A stretch of DNA of 64,000 bases from Hanleya hanleyi (taxonomy: Eukaryota; Mollusca; Polyplacophora; Lepidopleurida; Hanleyidae). Location: assembly GCA_036873755.1 (NCBI GenBank), contig JAVTVY010025371.1:47019-111018 (forward strand). The letters run 5' to 3'. Numbering within the stretch: position 1 is the stretch's first letter; each line of letters begins with the position of its first letter. The position numbers and the translations under genes are program-made. The notes under the pieces were generated by a model. That model did not search any database, was not told the DNA's origin, and saw only the letters and a program-made list of their open reading frames with translations. Positions 23,956-36,258 of this stretch are shown here, piece by piece.

Positions 23956-25388
23956 GCGATGCTTCCTTACTTCTATTTATATCTCCCTCTGCTCTCTCGT
24001 TGTTATTTATTATTTAATTATTTATTTTAATATTTAGCGCTGCAAAAGATCTTAGATGAACTAAGAAATGTACCGTGAAATGTAAATAAATCATTGAGTT
24101 GATGGGCCGCGAAATCCGTGTCGGGAGCGGCCCTTAAACTACAATTTCAATCTAATTACCAGTCCATGCTGTGGTCTTCAATGTCATCATTTGTCTAAAT
24201 AACGGGGGAATCAAGTCAAGCTGCTGTCAAATAAATATTTATCAATAAAGATTTTCTCCCATTCCGATATACTTTCAGAACAACATATGTAATTATATTC
24301 TAGACTTGCAGAATCTCGTACATTTCATCACCTCCCATGTAGGGTCTTCTCTAGAGTGAGGGCATATGTTATATCTCAGTTTAACCAACCAGCGCCCGAG
24401 CTCGGCGATGTTTCGTTTCACTGAGCCATGTGAGCCGTTACATGCATAGGCCAGATAGAAAAATTTTGCTGTAAAAATCAAGCCACGCTTATTTAAATTT
24501 CAGTATGTATCGCAAAATACATGGCCTGATGGCATTTCTAATGATTAATAACTTTGAAATGAAAAGGTTTATTTTAAGAATAACACTAAATTGTGTTGAC
24601 ATCGAAAATAGGCATTCAATTCTTCACAAATCGCTGCAAGATAGGGTCAATCTATAATACTTGAACAAGCGTCTTTTTTTAAAATGAATTTAAATACAAA
24701 TGGCATCAATCATTCAACAATACAAGAAATAATATTAACATCATATATCTTGTTTGTTTGATGCCGACAGCATACATGTATTTAAGAAAATAAGACAAAT
24801 TATATAAACCAGTTATCGGAACAGACTGAAACTCTATATGGGTTCTCACTTGTGGTTATGTTGAAATATTTTGAACAGAATGACCATGTGTACGGCTTCT
24901 CGTCGTTAAATCCGCAGTCTCAGTGTTTGGATTACAACATTGAATAGTCCATGATAGATTAAATTTAGAAATCCTCATCGGAATGCACACACACACTCTG
25001 GTCAGTTTAATACGGCGCCGGGTATATACCGGTAGGCCTGTTATCGATGGTTTAACGGCCTACACGTATGAGCTACCATCATTCAAGCAATGTGTGGGCG
25101 TGTCTTAGTGTGACGTCACTCAGGCGGAACTACTTTCGATCGTTTTTACTCCAGAGAGTCACAGCCCTAGAAACTCTACAAAAACCATCGAACGAACGCT
25201 ATGGTTTTTTCGAACGAAAAAACGAACCAACGATACACCCATCGTTCGTGGCATGGTTTAAACGAAATGGTTTAAACCATGGAAACACGAACGTTAAATG
25301 GGAACGGCCCCTTAGTCAAATCGGAGGGTCAACAAAATGAAAAACACAAAGGTCAAACTAGTAATTTAGCTTCTGGTGTAAACACTAG

Positions 25389-26453
25389 CTAAGGAAAACC
25401 TCTATTTCATGCTACATTTGCGATGAGCCAGGTCACAACGCGGCTCAATGCAGGCTTAAATCGAAAGTTGCAACTTCTTTATCGTTTGCTACATGTTTTG
25501 TGTTAGACGATCAAAACACTTGTAGTAGGGCGGAAGCTACATGTCGTATTCCTGTAATTGGTAGTAGTTGTTTGCTGCCGGAGAACGCAGAGGTATTGAA
25601 AGGTTTATCTATCCAATCTGGTTTTGTTGGTAACCAATGTGTTACTGTATTGCTCGATAGTGGATACTCTGGAGTTACTGTTAAACGCAGTTTGGTTAAG
25701 GATAAACAATATACAGGTGAGACAAAGTATTACATTTCTGTTGATAAAACTGTAAGAGCAGCGCCTGTTGCAGAAATTCACGTAGACACGTTTCAGTATA
25801 TCGTAGTGGTCAAAGCTCTGTCTTTAGAAGATCCCATTTGTGAACTAATTCTTGGTAATATTCACTTTAACGGTAGTGTTAAACCACAAGAGCAGGTATT
25901 CACCACACCTAAAGCGGTAGTTGAGCAGGAACAAGTTGTAAGTTCTTCAGTTCAAACTAGAAGTCAGGCTCAAGCAAATAAGATAAAAGTTCGCCCTTTA
26001 AAGGTACCAAATTTATCAGAAATTGGTGACGCTGCAGAATTTGTGAACGAACAAATGTCACTATCTTTAGCGCGTGAGATGGCTGATAGTAAAAAGATAA
26101 CTCTTCGAGCCACGGCGAAAATTCAGTTTAGGGAAACGAACAATTTACTGTGTCCCAGAGTATCTTCAAGAACAGATGATAGTGTACATGACCCACAATT
26201 GGTCGTTCCGAAAAAATACCGTAAAATAGTAATGGAGATGGCGCATGACCCCATGCTAGCAGGTAATATGGGCATTACTAAAACGTTAGCGCGTATACTG
26301 GCACATTTCTATTGGACGGGAATGCATGCTGATATTCACCGATTTCGCCAATCGTGTGACGTTTGTCAGAGAACAATTCCGCGCGGAAAAATTCGAAAGG
26401 TACCGCTACAAAAACAATATTATCACGACGCCATTTTATCGTGTAGCTGTTGA
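25389..26453 (+). pseudogene. Gag zinc knuckle, protease and integrase zinc-binding part
   Basis: The frame is open from 25389, after a stop at 25386. It encodes a CX2CX4HX4C knuckle CYICDEPGHNAAQC at 25410-25451, then a retropepsin with the active-site motif LLDSGYSG (about 25650-25673) and the closing CELILGNI (25839-25862). A linker with SVQTRSQAQ leads into an integrase zinc-binding domain: KYRKIVMEMAHDPMLAGNMG, then HFYWTGMHADIHRF and CDVCQ. The second histidine expected in the HHCC finger is Asn (AGNMG). No reverse transcriptase lies between protease and integrase, matching Gmr1-like order. A frameshift near 26420-26450 ends this frame at SCSC. Confidence 0.8.
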
Positions 26454-26742
26454 TTTAGTAGGCCCACTTGTACCTAAAAGCTGAAGAGGAAGTAGATGCA
26501 TACTTATACTGGTAGACATGGCCACAAGATATCCAATGGGTGTGGCTTTGTCAAATATCGACACCATTACAGTAGCAGAAGCTCTTGTAGGCATGTTTAG
26601 TAACACAGGAGTACCAAGGGAGATAACTAGCGACAGAGGCACGCAGTTTACCTCTGATATGATGCAAGAGGTGCAAAGATTATTGTCAATTCGGCATATT
26701 TATACGTCCCCGTACCACGCCGGGATTCACTGTGTGGTATAA
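26454..26742 (+). pseudogene. Integrase catalytic core, truncated
   Basis: After the frameshift, the core continues as AVDLVGPLVP (first catalytic Asp), a TGA stop at about 26481, LVDMATRYPMGVALSNI, then REITSDRGTQFTSDMMQEV with the second Asp. The sequence breaks at SPYH: instead of the region with the catalytic Glu it runs into unrelated DNA (stop by 26742). The Glu, the C-terminal domain, and the RT and RNase H expected further on are missing, so the element cannot move on its own. Integrase would join the DNA copy to the host genome. Confidence 0.8.
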
Positions 26743-27739
26743 AATCACGGGAGTACATCTCCGATGTGTGGTTTTTATTTCGTCTGTGTGTTGTGTTAGA
26801 CGTGGAAGGACAGGTCCTACATTTATTTGACCATGCACGAGGTGCAGGTTTGTGGAAATTACTAGCACGAGTGTGCGATTGTAATTGAAACACAAAAGTG
26901 TATATTTTGTGTAGAATTATTGGCATGAGTGTACAATAATATTGAAGATATACCAGCCTCGAGAAAGTTGAGCGTATATTATTCCCCGTCCAGAGGTATG
27001 TGTTTCGTATGATATTTACACACGGTGATTTTGGAACAATTAGTGCACAATTGTATTTTATTTGAAATCAACTGTGTAATATTTGTAGAATGTAATTTAT
27101 TCAAAAATGCATTCCAGTGTGTGTATATAGTGTTATTATAGTTGGATAGGGCTATTTCATGTATTTAGATATACAGGATATGTAATGGAACATATTTATG
27201 CTATATCCGAAAATTCATAGACCATTTGCAGAATGGAACGCTAGGCTTAATGATATGTCACTATATGAATTTCAATGCTTGGTTGTCTTTCTGATGTCTC
27301 GACGGAGTGATGTCCCACGTGTGGAGCAAACCACATATCTTCACTAGCCATGGACTATGTAAACGGATAGCCAGCGTAGGAAAGGACTACGGCAATGTGC
27401 ATCGGTCTGCCATAAGGACGCCTTACATATCATGTACGCTCGAGTGCCCGACTATAGTTCGTGAAGAGTGCCACAACGCAGTTCCAGTTCATCAACTCGA
27501 TACCACAACAATATTGGAAACTTGGACTTGGTTTAATACTCTGCATTAACTGGGACAATTACCCTATTATCATTTATTGAACGATCAAATCCACTTGGCG
27601 ATAGATGAAGAAATTATTTCTTTAATTTGGATGAAATGAATGTTGCTAGAAAAGGGTTATTTAGTTGCAGTATGTGGCCACAGCTAGCAAATTACTTGTA
27701 TCGTGATTTCTGAAGTATTTTTGTATTCGTAAATTAATC
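26743..27739. other. Non-coding DNA between truncated integrase and LTR tail
   Basis: Starts tgtgtggtataaaatcacgg, which could be the TG start and TATA region of a ~1.1-kb 3' LTR, and continues without coding content to the matching LTR tail at 27740. The 5' copy lacks this sequence, so the LTR assignment is uncertain. Confidence 0.4.
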
Positions 27740-27815
27740 AATGTTAGAATAATTAAATTATTTTCTTCAAATCCGTTCTTATTCATTCATTACAAAGCAG
27801 GGTCCAGTCATGATA
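27740..27815 (+). repeat. 3' end of the 3' LTR
   Basis: Pairs with 20609-20684; the final bases (catgata against cataaca) differ by transitions, fitting an old insertion. Confidence 0.7.
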
Positions 27816-29464
27816 ATTAACGACAAGAGATCGCTATTTTCAACAGAATATCCTGTCATCGGGAGTCGAAATCCTATCGATGGGCTGTCGGCCTCGCCAT
27901 ATATATTATGTATTGCACGCCGAAATGATAATGACGTCACTGCGTGAAGTTTGAGTGACGTAACGACCGGCACGAATTCGGATACTGAACACCTGCTGCC
28001 CATTCGCGACTACTCAGCCTATTCCGTCGAAGTCCTAATACCTCGCGTGTTTATGGTGAAAGGATTTTACAGCTCTCAGCTGTAAACTCTGATCCGTCGC
28101 ACGTGAGGCACATCACATGCTATAGGATATGTTTCCGCTCACATAGTCCTCGTTGTATTCAGGAGATAAAATATATATCCAAATGAAATGGATATTCCCT
28201 TGATTCTACCCACGGAGGATATTTTCTAATCTGAGGTGTTTCTCTTGGTTTTTCTTCTCGAGCTGATCGCCATGGTAACGGAAGTCACACCGCTGACATG
28301 CGCTGTTTGAAGTTTCGGTGTGATACTGCGCTTTCAACATGGATGCCAATATGGATTCCTAGCGAGGCCGTGTCGAGTTACATGCAGCCATGGGATAACG
28401 CCTCTTGCCTTCGGTTCGAAGAACATACACGTGTTGAGACGGACGGCGAAAAATAAACGGCATACCATGCCATTTATTCTGAGCTTTCAATTTCTAGCGT
28501 TTTCTCTGAAATCGTTCTGTTTTATGTTGTGTTTCATTTTGCACCGGTCGTTCACATATGCCCTTTCGCGGAGTTCAAGAACGATGATTCCAGCCTAGAC
28601 TTTGAGGCTGAGTGTATCTTTAAGATATATACATATAAATAAAATCTGAAAGTAATACGTTTAAACATGCATATTGCATTGAGGTGTATCAATTGTATAA
28701 CGGTATCGATTAAGGGATATATTCCTATCGTTCTTAATCCTGTGGATGGGCTCGCATATTTGCGCAGAACTAGCAGACGTGCGTGACGAAAAGGATCGGT
28801 GATATCGGGTCTTCTGCGAGTTTATTTCATAAACCGCCGACGTTCAGTGAAACAGTCTAACTAATGCATACACAACGATTACATATTGACCGTTCCGCTC
28901 CACTTCACAAAAGAGTACGTATTCGTTTCATCCAGGTTCATATGAAATAATTGAAAAACTCCCAGGAAAAATCAGATTCTAGTAAGTGAGTTCCTTTCAG
29001 TTCCAGTCCATGACTGATGAATTCACTGCGCTAATAGCTGTTTAGTTGTATAAACGAACCTTTAATGCTTGGCAATTAATATACCCTCTACTAAATCTTG
29101 CGTCCTCATTAAGGTCCCAAGGTCCCTAGCGATAAAATGTCTATGATGGTAATAAAGCTTTTTTTTAATTCAAAGTCTACAAAATCATATTTTACTTGAA
29201 GAATATATACCGAAGTATCGGTCTGGAAAAAAAGTACGATGGTCAGCTGAATAAAAATGAATTCATGATTCATGAAAATGTTCTCCCTGACATTTTTCGC
29301 TATTTTTGAAGCGTTTATAGGGAAGATTTTCTCTTGTGGCAAAGATATGATCCGTCAAGCCAAAATCAAAAATTAAAATCAAACCTAATATCTTGTGCGA
29401 GAATATAATTTTGGTTTAAAGTGTCATATTTATGTTACAGGAGAAAATCATCCGTAGAAATGCC
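27816..29464. other. Spacer without recognisable gene
   Basis: Several short frames show nothing recognisable. Near 29283-29340 and 29435-29480 there is a diverged inverted pair (gagaaaatcttccctataaa against gagaaaatcatccgtagaaa) flanking the next feature. Confidence 0.45.
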
Positions 29465-29749
29465 TCAAAATATGCCACTTGCTATTTCGATGAACCCCCT
29501 GATGAGACGTGGTTTCTTCTCCCCGAGATTCGAGGCGCGGATCTTCGTTTGATCCCATGGGATGTTGTGGCCTGGGTTGTTCAAGATATGTTCGGCTATC
29601 GAAGATCTTTGTTCGTTGGCGTTTCTGACTGCAGATTCATGTTCTTTCATGCGGATAGACACTGGTCTAGACGTTTCACCGACGTAAGAATCGCAACAAT
29701 CACACTGTACTTTATAAATGACACCTTTAGGATCGGGTGTTCTGTCGCT
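29465..29749 (-). pseudogene. GIY-YIG nuclease domain of a Penelope-like retroelement
   Basis: On the minus strand, open from a stop at 29750-29752, the frame reads GVIYKVQCDCCDSYVGETSR, then RMKEHESAVRNANEQRSS, IAEHILNNPGH and IPWDQTKI, and stops just below 29465. The pattern (V/G)-I-Y ... Y-(V/I)-G-E-T ... R-x3-H ... AEH is the GIY-YIG endonuclease fold that Penelope-like elements carry at their C-terminus to nick the target. The two Cys after VIYKVQ (CDCC) are common in that group. No reverse transcriptase lies upstream, so this is a 5'-truncated fragment. Confidence 0.65.
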
Positions 29750-29754
29750 CTATT

Positions 29755-30370
29755 TAATTTTCAAGATCAAGATTTGATGGTTAAATTCAAGATTGCGGCT
29801 ATATTGGGTCATCTGAAAATAACACTTATTCATGTTGTTTGTAGTTTCGTACATTATCCTTAGCTCTTTGCGTAAATTTATCTTAACGAGAGATCTCTTT
29901 CCACAGTCTAACACCTTACGTCCATCTTAATCTATTTATATATGCCTAAGACCTTGATTTGATGGCCAAATAAAAAAAAATGGCGGCTATATGGTGTCCT
30001 CTTAAAATCGTACTTTATCATGTTGCTCTTGCAGTTCAGGGTATTATTTCTAGTCCATTGTTCTCTTACCATAGTCTAACATCCTATGCACATTTTGAAT
30101 CCAATTACATATCAATACAGTCAAGATTTGACGGTCAAATTCAAAATAGCGGCCATATGAGCTAATCTGAAAATCATACTACTTATGTTGCTCGTTTGGT
30201 TCAAGGCACTATTCTTAGTCAAATGTGCAAATTTATCAAAAATCGAAGACAAATACTTTGTGCCTATTTTGAATCTATTTGCTTGGTCTGCATATTAAAA
30301 CTGATGGTTAAATTCAAAATGACGACCATAAAGATTCATCCGGAAATTCGTGGCTATTTTTTTCATCCTG
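29755..30370. repeat. Old ~170-bp tandem array, second locus
   Basis: The words gatggttaaattcaagattgcggctata (29776), ttgatggccaaat...aatggcggctata (29958), gacggtcaaattcaaaatagcggccata (30130) and gatggttaaattcaaaatgacgacca (30302) recur at about 170-180 bp, in inverse orientation to 13558-14290. The frame 29432-29863 (plus) overlaps this array and the GIY-YIG fragment and is not a gene. Confidence 0.65.
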
Positions 30371-31741
30371 TCATCGTATAATTGAAGGTATTGTGTTTAC
30401 ATAGATCTGAAAGTAAAATTTCTCTAAGCCAAGCCAGCCTATTCATAAAATAGACCCACCTGTCCCTTACAAAAACAAGTGAGAAATGACTACATTGTAG
30501 TCAAAACCTGCGGCAGTGGCAATAATACAGTGAAAGGCATATCAACGGAGATAGTGGTAAATTGCCGAGCAAACTGGAAAATTTATATTTCCTTAAGTTA
30601 ATTTTCAATGAATTTAGTATCAGGTCCATCTCTTTGATCTGTGAAACTATGGAAGGGGGTTGAAGGCTTTATCCAACTGTCCAAGGGGCATAGTTACACT
30701 TTTCACTATTCAAATTGAGGCCTGTGACAGTATTGATATTTGATTACAATAATTAATTAAGTTTCTGCATTTACGTGTGTTATCATCTGCAAACTGAATA
30801 CCTTGACACTCTTTTCCATGCAGCAAGTCAATGGTTTGCTCCTTCTATATAAATGATTAACTATTTAATTCTTAGGAAATATCATCTCATGTTCGACCAA
30901 GCCTTTTCGAAGGTTGCTTATTTTATTAATTTCTTTTTTTAAAAATAAAATTCTGCAAATAAGATACATTTCTAGTCAGTATCTATGGATATCTCCCTAT
31001 ACTCAATTCGCGAATATGTTTGTCACTAAGTCATTCCGAAGGTGATTTATGTGCGAAATGTCAGGGCTAGTTCACTAAACAAGGTTTGTGTGCAAGAGAA
31101 TTATGTCGAATTCTCGTTATTATCTTTTGGTACATCAATTATTGCATTCACGAAAACGGCTGCCAAGTTAAAGTCAATATGAAAGGCATCTAAGTATCAA
31201 ACTCAAAAACTCCTCCGGAAAATAAGGCCCAAGCTTTTGACAACGAGGTCAAACAGATCGCTTTTATAGTCAGCATCTGCTAATACATGACGCAATTCCA
31301 TTCGTAAAACTGATTGACAAAGTAACGTAAATTGTGAAGTGTAGAACCAGTAAATTCTAGCGGAAATGGGCTCTGACTTGAGAGAATGATGTGAAATGCA
31401 ATATGTTTCTGCCCATTCTCTGCTGATACACATAAGTATTGAATCCACGGGAGTGAATCTAAAGGGATTCTGAGTGCCGAAGAGGACGAGAACATCAATA
31501 CCAGCGAAGCGAGTCCCTGGCTTGCGAGAATGAGGATAGAGAGGCTGTGTTCCGAAAGAGGACCATTCAAAATAGCCATGTGCCAAAGTTCATACATGTA
31601 ACCGAAAGTGCACAATAAAAACTCTACAACTATGATGTATTGTTCGCTCATAGGGTTGTCTAACTCATTAAATACAAAATAGTGATTTCTGTATAAAAAA
31701 CCAGTTGCGCATAAAGTCAGTTTTGAGTATTATCAATGAGT
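30371..31741. other. Spacer; overlapping minus-strand frames near 31203-31651
   Basis: Two minus-strand frames of 127 and 123 codons overlap almost fully in different phases. Neither shows a domain and both cannot be genes; I see no splice context and leave them uncalled. Confidence 0.4.
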
Positions 31742-31812
31742 CGGTTTCGCTAAGACAGTAAGTTCATCTCCAGTGATTGGAGGGTCATTGTTTCGATTCC
31801 CACAGAGGGTTA
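31742..31812 (+). other. tRNA-like head of a SINE, or tRNA pseudogene
   Basis: gtttcgctaagacagtaag resembles a box A region, followed by catctccagtgattggaggg and tgtttcgattcccacagagg, a good box B (gtttcgattcc) in the right spacing. There is no 3' CCA-side pairing good enough for a functional tRNA. Probably the pol III promoter of a tRNA-derived SINE. Confidence 0.35.
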
Positions 31813-32572
31813 ACTTATTCTTCCTTTCAAAACATATTTCCATATATGCGAATTGCTTGGGGGGGATAAAGTTAAACATGATACCAAATTGTCATTTCTA
31901 TAAGTTAAACATCTTTATTCGACGAAAGTTGGTGAGTTTGTCCCTAACTTCTGAAACGTAATTGTTGCGTTTGTTTTTATGATGCATGATCTATAATTTG
32001 ATACCAAGTATTATTCAATGTTAATCATAATGACAATGCGTTGCTTATCTACTTCTTCACCAATTTGTAAATTATCTAGATTGGGTAGATAAAATGAGTT
32101 ATAGATGTAGTTAACTTATTTTTCAACTTACTAAGGCAGTCGCCTATCAATGTATGCAAATTAGCCGAACCACTGACACGGTTGCGGCTCATCTTCCTTG
32201 GTATATAGGCAATTCAAGGATCTTAAAGATTATATACGTGTAATTACTGTTCAGTGAAAATGGTAATATCTGAAAACAATGACTGATGTGTCGATCGACA
32301 GCTTTTTTTTAGCGTGCTGACGTAAGAGAATTGATGTCTGAATGGAATTCAACGAAACAATAATTCATTCCACCAAATATAGTTGCAAATGAATTCAAAT
32401 GTGCCTGAAGACAGGGTTGTCATGTGAGATCGGAGGTTGAAAAGAAAAGTGTCGCAGAGATCACACTCTCTTAGCGCATGCGTATTTCAAAAAGTCACAA
32501 GAAGAACAACAAGAACAACAAGAACAACAACAACGCGAGCCTCTCGTAGACCTGCGTGCCGCAGGTAAAAAT
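31813..32572. other. Spacer with AAC-rich microsatellite
   Basis: No gene seen. An aagaacaac microsatellite occupies about 32500-32534, followed by the small palindrome cctgcgtgccgcagg just before the repeat-bounded block. Confidence 0.5.
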
Positions 32573-32682
32573 CTTATAGGATCCTATAAGATTCTGAAAA
32601 ATCCTATAAGATTATTCGAAATCTTATAAGATTCTAAAAAATCCTATAAGATTCTGAAAAATCCTATAAGATTCTGAGAAAA
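32573..32682. repeat. Left array of aatcctataagatt words
   Basis: About six copies of a ~20-bp unit aatcctataagattctgaaa, after one full palindrome aatcttataggatcctataagatt. Inverse orientation to 36565-36857. Confidence 0.8.
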
Positions 32683-35369
32683 TCAATTTCCACTCTTCTT
32701 GGGGAAAACTAATTTAACGTTTTCAGAGAGTGATGTTTATGCGGTCTTCAGTCAAGACAAATATATCTCAAATGCGTTTGTGCTTAATCAGGACAGATCT
32801 GTGAATAACCACAACACAAGTAGTATTTTGGACCCTATATGATCCAGATATTATAGGATTTGCAATTTTATATGATCATATATTATTCAATATCAGTTCA
32901 CATCACGCAAGTAATGTTCTCCATATTTGGCTGCTCGCAGTTGGAGAGAGAGATTTTGTACCACAAATTTCCAATCTGCTGCTCACGAAGCATCAAATAT
33001 CAATTTTGGTAGTTTCATATGAAATTCATCTTGAATTTAATAAAAACTCATGATTAATATTTTCAATAGCTATACTATATTACAATTGAATTGAAGGATT
33101 AATTTTATTTTCATATTGTGTGAATATTCTATCGTTTATGCTGATATTTGACTGAAGTATTTTGAAATGTCACTTAGGAAATGGTAATAAAAATTGACAA
33201 AAAACCTAATTGCCATCCATCATAGTTCGATATCCAAACAAATGCAAGGTCACTGAAAACTAAATTTAAATATTCTAACTGAAATCGAATTCACTAATAA
33301 TCTTCATCTGAAATTTATTTAAATTGGAATAAATGTATGAAGTTTTGAATATTTGATTGTTTTGAATTAAAGTTTTATTTAAAATTGAATTAAGGATGTC
33401 CATAATTAACTTTTCGAATAATGTGTGTTGCTGCATTCATAATTGTGTAATATGTGGAATATAGGTCGGTGTGCATTATTTAGCTGTTGACACTGTTAAA
33501 AAGACGGACCCATGCTCCATTTGATAACCTAGAAAACAAAGGGAATAGCCCAGGTTTTGAATCCTATTCACAAAAAAATTACATAAATTAATATTTAACT
33601 TTTTCCTATATTCTAACTGTTTGGAGACAATCACAATGTCTATCAAATTTATCAAATTGGATGAATGTTGCTGCACAAAATTCTCAGCTAGAAGACTTTT
33701 AAAGGAAATCCCTGTCGCTTAATTTAACTCAAACTGGCAAAAACTGCTGCCAAGAAAAAATCACCAGCAGACATCCCTTAAACCTTGATTGTCATCATTT
33801 CATTATGAAATATGTTATCATTCAACTACTTGAAGATTCTCATGAATGAATAAACTTCTGATCAGTTCAAATGGTTTCCCAATCTAAATGGTATTTACAA
33901 AATCTCTCTACTTCAAATGGAGGGGAGATAACTCTGCTTGTTCACACTTGGTGGCGCTGCACAGAGACAAGAAAGATTTTTTTGCAGTTATTTTATTAAT
34001 AGCTGACTGATTTGAGGACAGTAAAAGTTATATTTCCGAGTATATATGGCTGATGGAACGATCTCAGATTGATGGTAAGTACCTTTTGCAAATTGTAGGC
34101 TAAAATAGCATTCTAAAGTCTCCATTTGTTAAGTCTGGAATATTTTGGACTAGTTTAAAATATATTTTAGTTATATAAGTAACTTTGTCAGGTTTGTATA
34201 TTACACTGTAAATACAACAACCAAAACATTATACTGCCTTGGAAAGATTTATTTATCTCACCCGTTTATGAAAGAAAGGGCTTGTTGGTTGATTTTCTCG
34301 TTTTCTCTAATCTCATGGGTAGGATAGTTAGGCATGTACTTTTATTAAGCCCAGTGTAATTAACCTTAGATATAAAATGCTGTCTAACATATATTCCAAT
34401 AGCTGAACAGCCATGTATATTTTGTTAATTAAAATAACCAGTCAACCTCACAAGAATAGACCAGTTTGTCTTAGTGGTCCATTGTGTAAGGGATTAACCA
34501 TGCTGGGTGACTCTTTGCACAGTTCAATGTGAGAAACCCAGAAGGGGGTGTTTTTACAATCTCATTGTGTCATTTCCTGTACTGGTATACCTTCTATCTT
34601 CAATAGTCAAGCCATTTCAGATGTTTACATGAAAAAATTGACATGACATATGAATGAATTGATAACAGTTGATTTGTGATTCTTTCAAGTCCTGGCTTTT
34701 ATTTCCTACTGTCGGTTTCACAGTCTGAGCTTCCTGTCCCGTCAAATTGCATCTCTCCTCACCCCACCATAATGAACAGTTTATCAATGATGTTTTTATT
34801 ATGACGTTCACAGCTTCACTGTGGACTCTGGCGAAGGAATACAAGTACACTTACAACACAGCTTTGCCCAGTTCCGGGTAGGCCTAATGTACCAGTGGTG
34901 TGTATTATTCCTGACAACCCGAACTTGGGATGCTTTAATTTGTCGAGCTAAGGGCTGATCTATATGATGCTACAAAGTGGGGTTAGTATCGTCCATTGTT
35001 CACTCCATTCAACACTCCATCGTATTCCTCTTACATATCAATATAAACGTAAATTGGTATTGTTGCCTAAACTTTAATATGTGTTGTACCCCATTTATGT
35101 ATTTTTCAATTGTGATGGTTGGGGGGGGGGGGGGGTTATCGTGTACTGTACATTCTTTCATACACATTATCTGAACGAAGTTAAATGTCATTTATTAGAA
35201 TTTCCAGGTTGTTTGGTTACGCATTGCATTGCATTTTCACATTGCTTACATGTATTTCAATATTTAAAGTTAGTACACAATTGATTTGAAAATTGTTGAG
35301 TTTATTTTCGAAATAAATCGTGATATGATATGGTAATAATTGTTTTCCCCACAGGAGCCTACAAAGAAG

Positions 35370-36258
35370 ATGAGCAAGACAGTTTGTGATGCCCGGAAGA
35401 ATGAGCCAAACAACATCCTTGAGAAGTTAAAAAAGCAGCGACAAGGAAACCTTCTAGTGGCACCTGTTTATGACGAGTCAGATGATGTAAGTATAAATTC
35501 AACTATCATGACTATTCAGCTAAATCCCTAGGCTATTATCAAATAATTAATTATTTTGACCATTGAGAAGATTTCTCATTAATTGTCTCATCTATATTTA
35601 TTGGTAAGATTTTAAATTTGTTTTTTTTTGCAAGTTTGCTAACCATTAAAATGCATATTAAATGACACTGACTTTTAATAGTTAACAAGCGATCACTTGT
35701 AAATAATCATTTAATGTAATTAATCTTAGTAGATAATAATTCAATGAGATTTGATCCTTTGTCAACATGATTCTGCAGTTTATGACTATTAACATTCTGA
35801 CTGAATATTATCAATCCAATTGTCCGTACACATTTTGTATCTTTTATTTCATCCGAGATAGATGACCATGGACCTAATGAGTGCATTGTTCATGAGGAAT
35901 GAAATGGCCTCCCATACTTTGACAGGGATGAAACCCAATGTGACAAGAGAGGTAGAGGCTAAGCCTGCAATTGACCAAGAAAAGATCAAGCCATCCAAGG
36001 TAAAAACTTTTCTTCATAAATACTCCAAACATCTGATAATTAATCCCAAGTTCAATGACCATGTTTTTGATAGCTTATAGTTTGAAATGTTGTGATTGAA
36101 TATATTGATATTCAGTGGCTAACTGCAAATTATTTCATTCTCTTACAGACTTCTGCCTGAAGAAATTCCCAAGTTCCGTGAAAGTCATTCGGGAAGCAAT
36201 GAAGTCGAAACTTAATGGCGAGCAGAAATTGTACGGAAAACTGATGGAGAGATTATGA
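35370..36258 (+). CDS. Candidate spliced gene in the repeat-bounded block
   Basis: Exon A (35355-35486) lies between ttttccccacag and gtaagt and holds ATG 35370 in an aagATGA context (MSKTVCDARKNEPNN, ILEKLKKQRQGNLLV, DESDD). Exon B (35862-35999) lies between ccgagatag and gtaaaa (LMSALFMRNEMASHTL, EAKPAIDQEKIKPSK). Both are multiples of three, 132 and 138 bp, and join in phase 0. A third part follows tctcttacag at 36148: an acceptor there gives a stop after three codons, while an acceptor 14 bases on (ctgaag) opens KFPSSVKVIREAMKSKL and KLYGKLMERL to TGA 36256-36258. AATAAA follows at 36307. An upstream 5' exon may end at gatg/gtaagt, 34074. The product is a charged protein of about 116 residues with no recognised family. 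Confidence 0.45.

Larger units (their letters stand above)
22000..25311. mobile_element. Harbinger-like DNA transposon inserted in gag
   Basis: The left terminus GGGATCGTTCCCAATTAACG and the reverse complement of the right terminus, GGGGCCGTTCCCATTTAACG, match closely. The flanking tta on both sides (21997-21999 and 25312-25314) is the 3-bp TWA duplication typical of PIF/Harbinger. Joining the flanks restores the gag segment upstream of the zinc knuckle. Subterminal words around ccatcgttcg and cgttcgttt recur at both ends (22020-22230, 25180-25280). No DDE transposase is recognised. Two splice-flanked, coding-like segments lie at 23477-23598 and 23785-23955. Confidence 0.75.
20609..27815 (+). 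mobile_element. Broken Ty3/gypsy retrotransposon, Gmr1-like
   Basis: A plus-strand LTR element. It has matching LTR tails (20609-20684 and 27740-27815), a tRNA-Pro primer site at 20690-20707, a Gag pseudogene from 21164, a zinc knuckle, an aspartic protease and then an integrase directly after the protease. In most Ty3/gypsy elements reverse transcriptase sits between these; the order protease-integrase-RT is known from the Gmr1-like lineage, and the SCAN-like part of Gag points the same way. The RT and RNase H would then have been lost in the deletion after 26735. The element is split by a 3.3-kb Harbinger-like insertion and carries several stops and frameshifts. Confidence 0.75.

Noticed and set aside
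25389..26453. In-frame deletion of RT between protease and integrase
   Set aside because: The join is smooth, with a normal-length linker, and other features (SCAN-like Gag) fit the Gmr1-type order, so RT was more likely downstream; kept as the alternative.
31203..31651. Two overlapping minus-strand frames of more than 120 codons
   Set aside because: They overlap in different phases, have no recognisable motif and no splice or promoter context.
31742..31812. Functional tRNA gene
   Set aside because: Box A and box B are recognisable, but the acceptor and anticodon stems do not pair convincingly; a SINE head is more likely.
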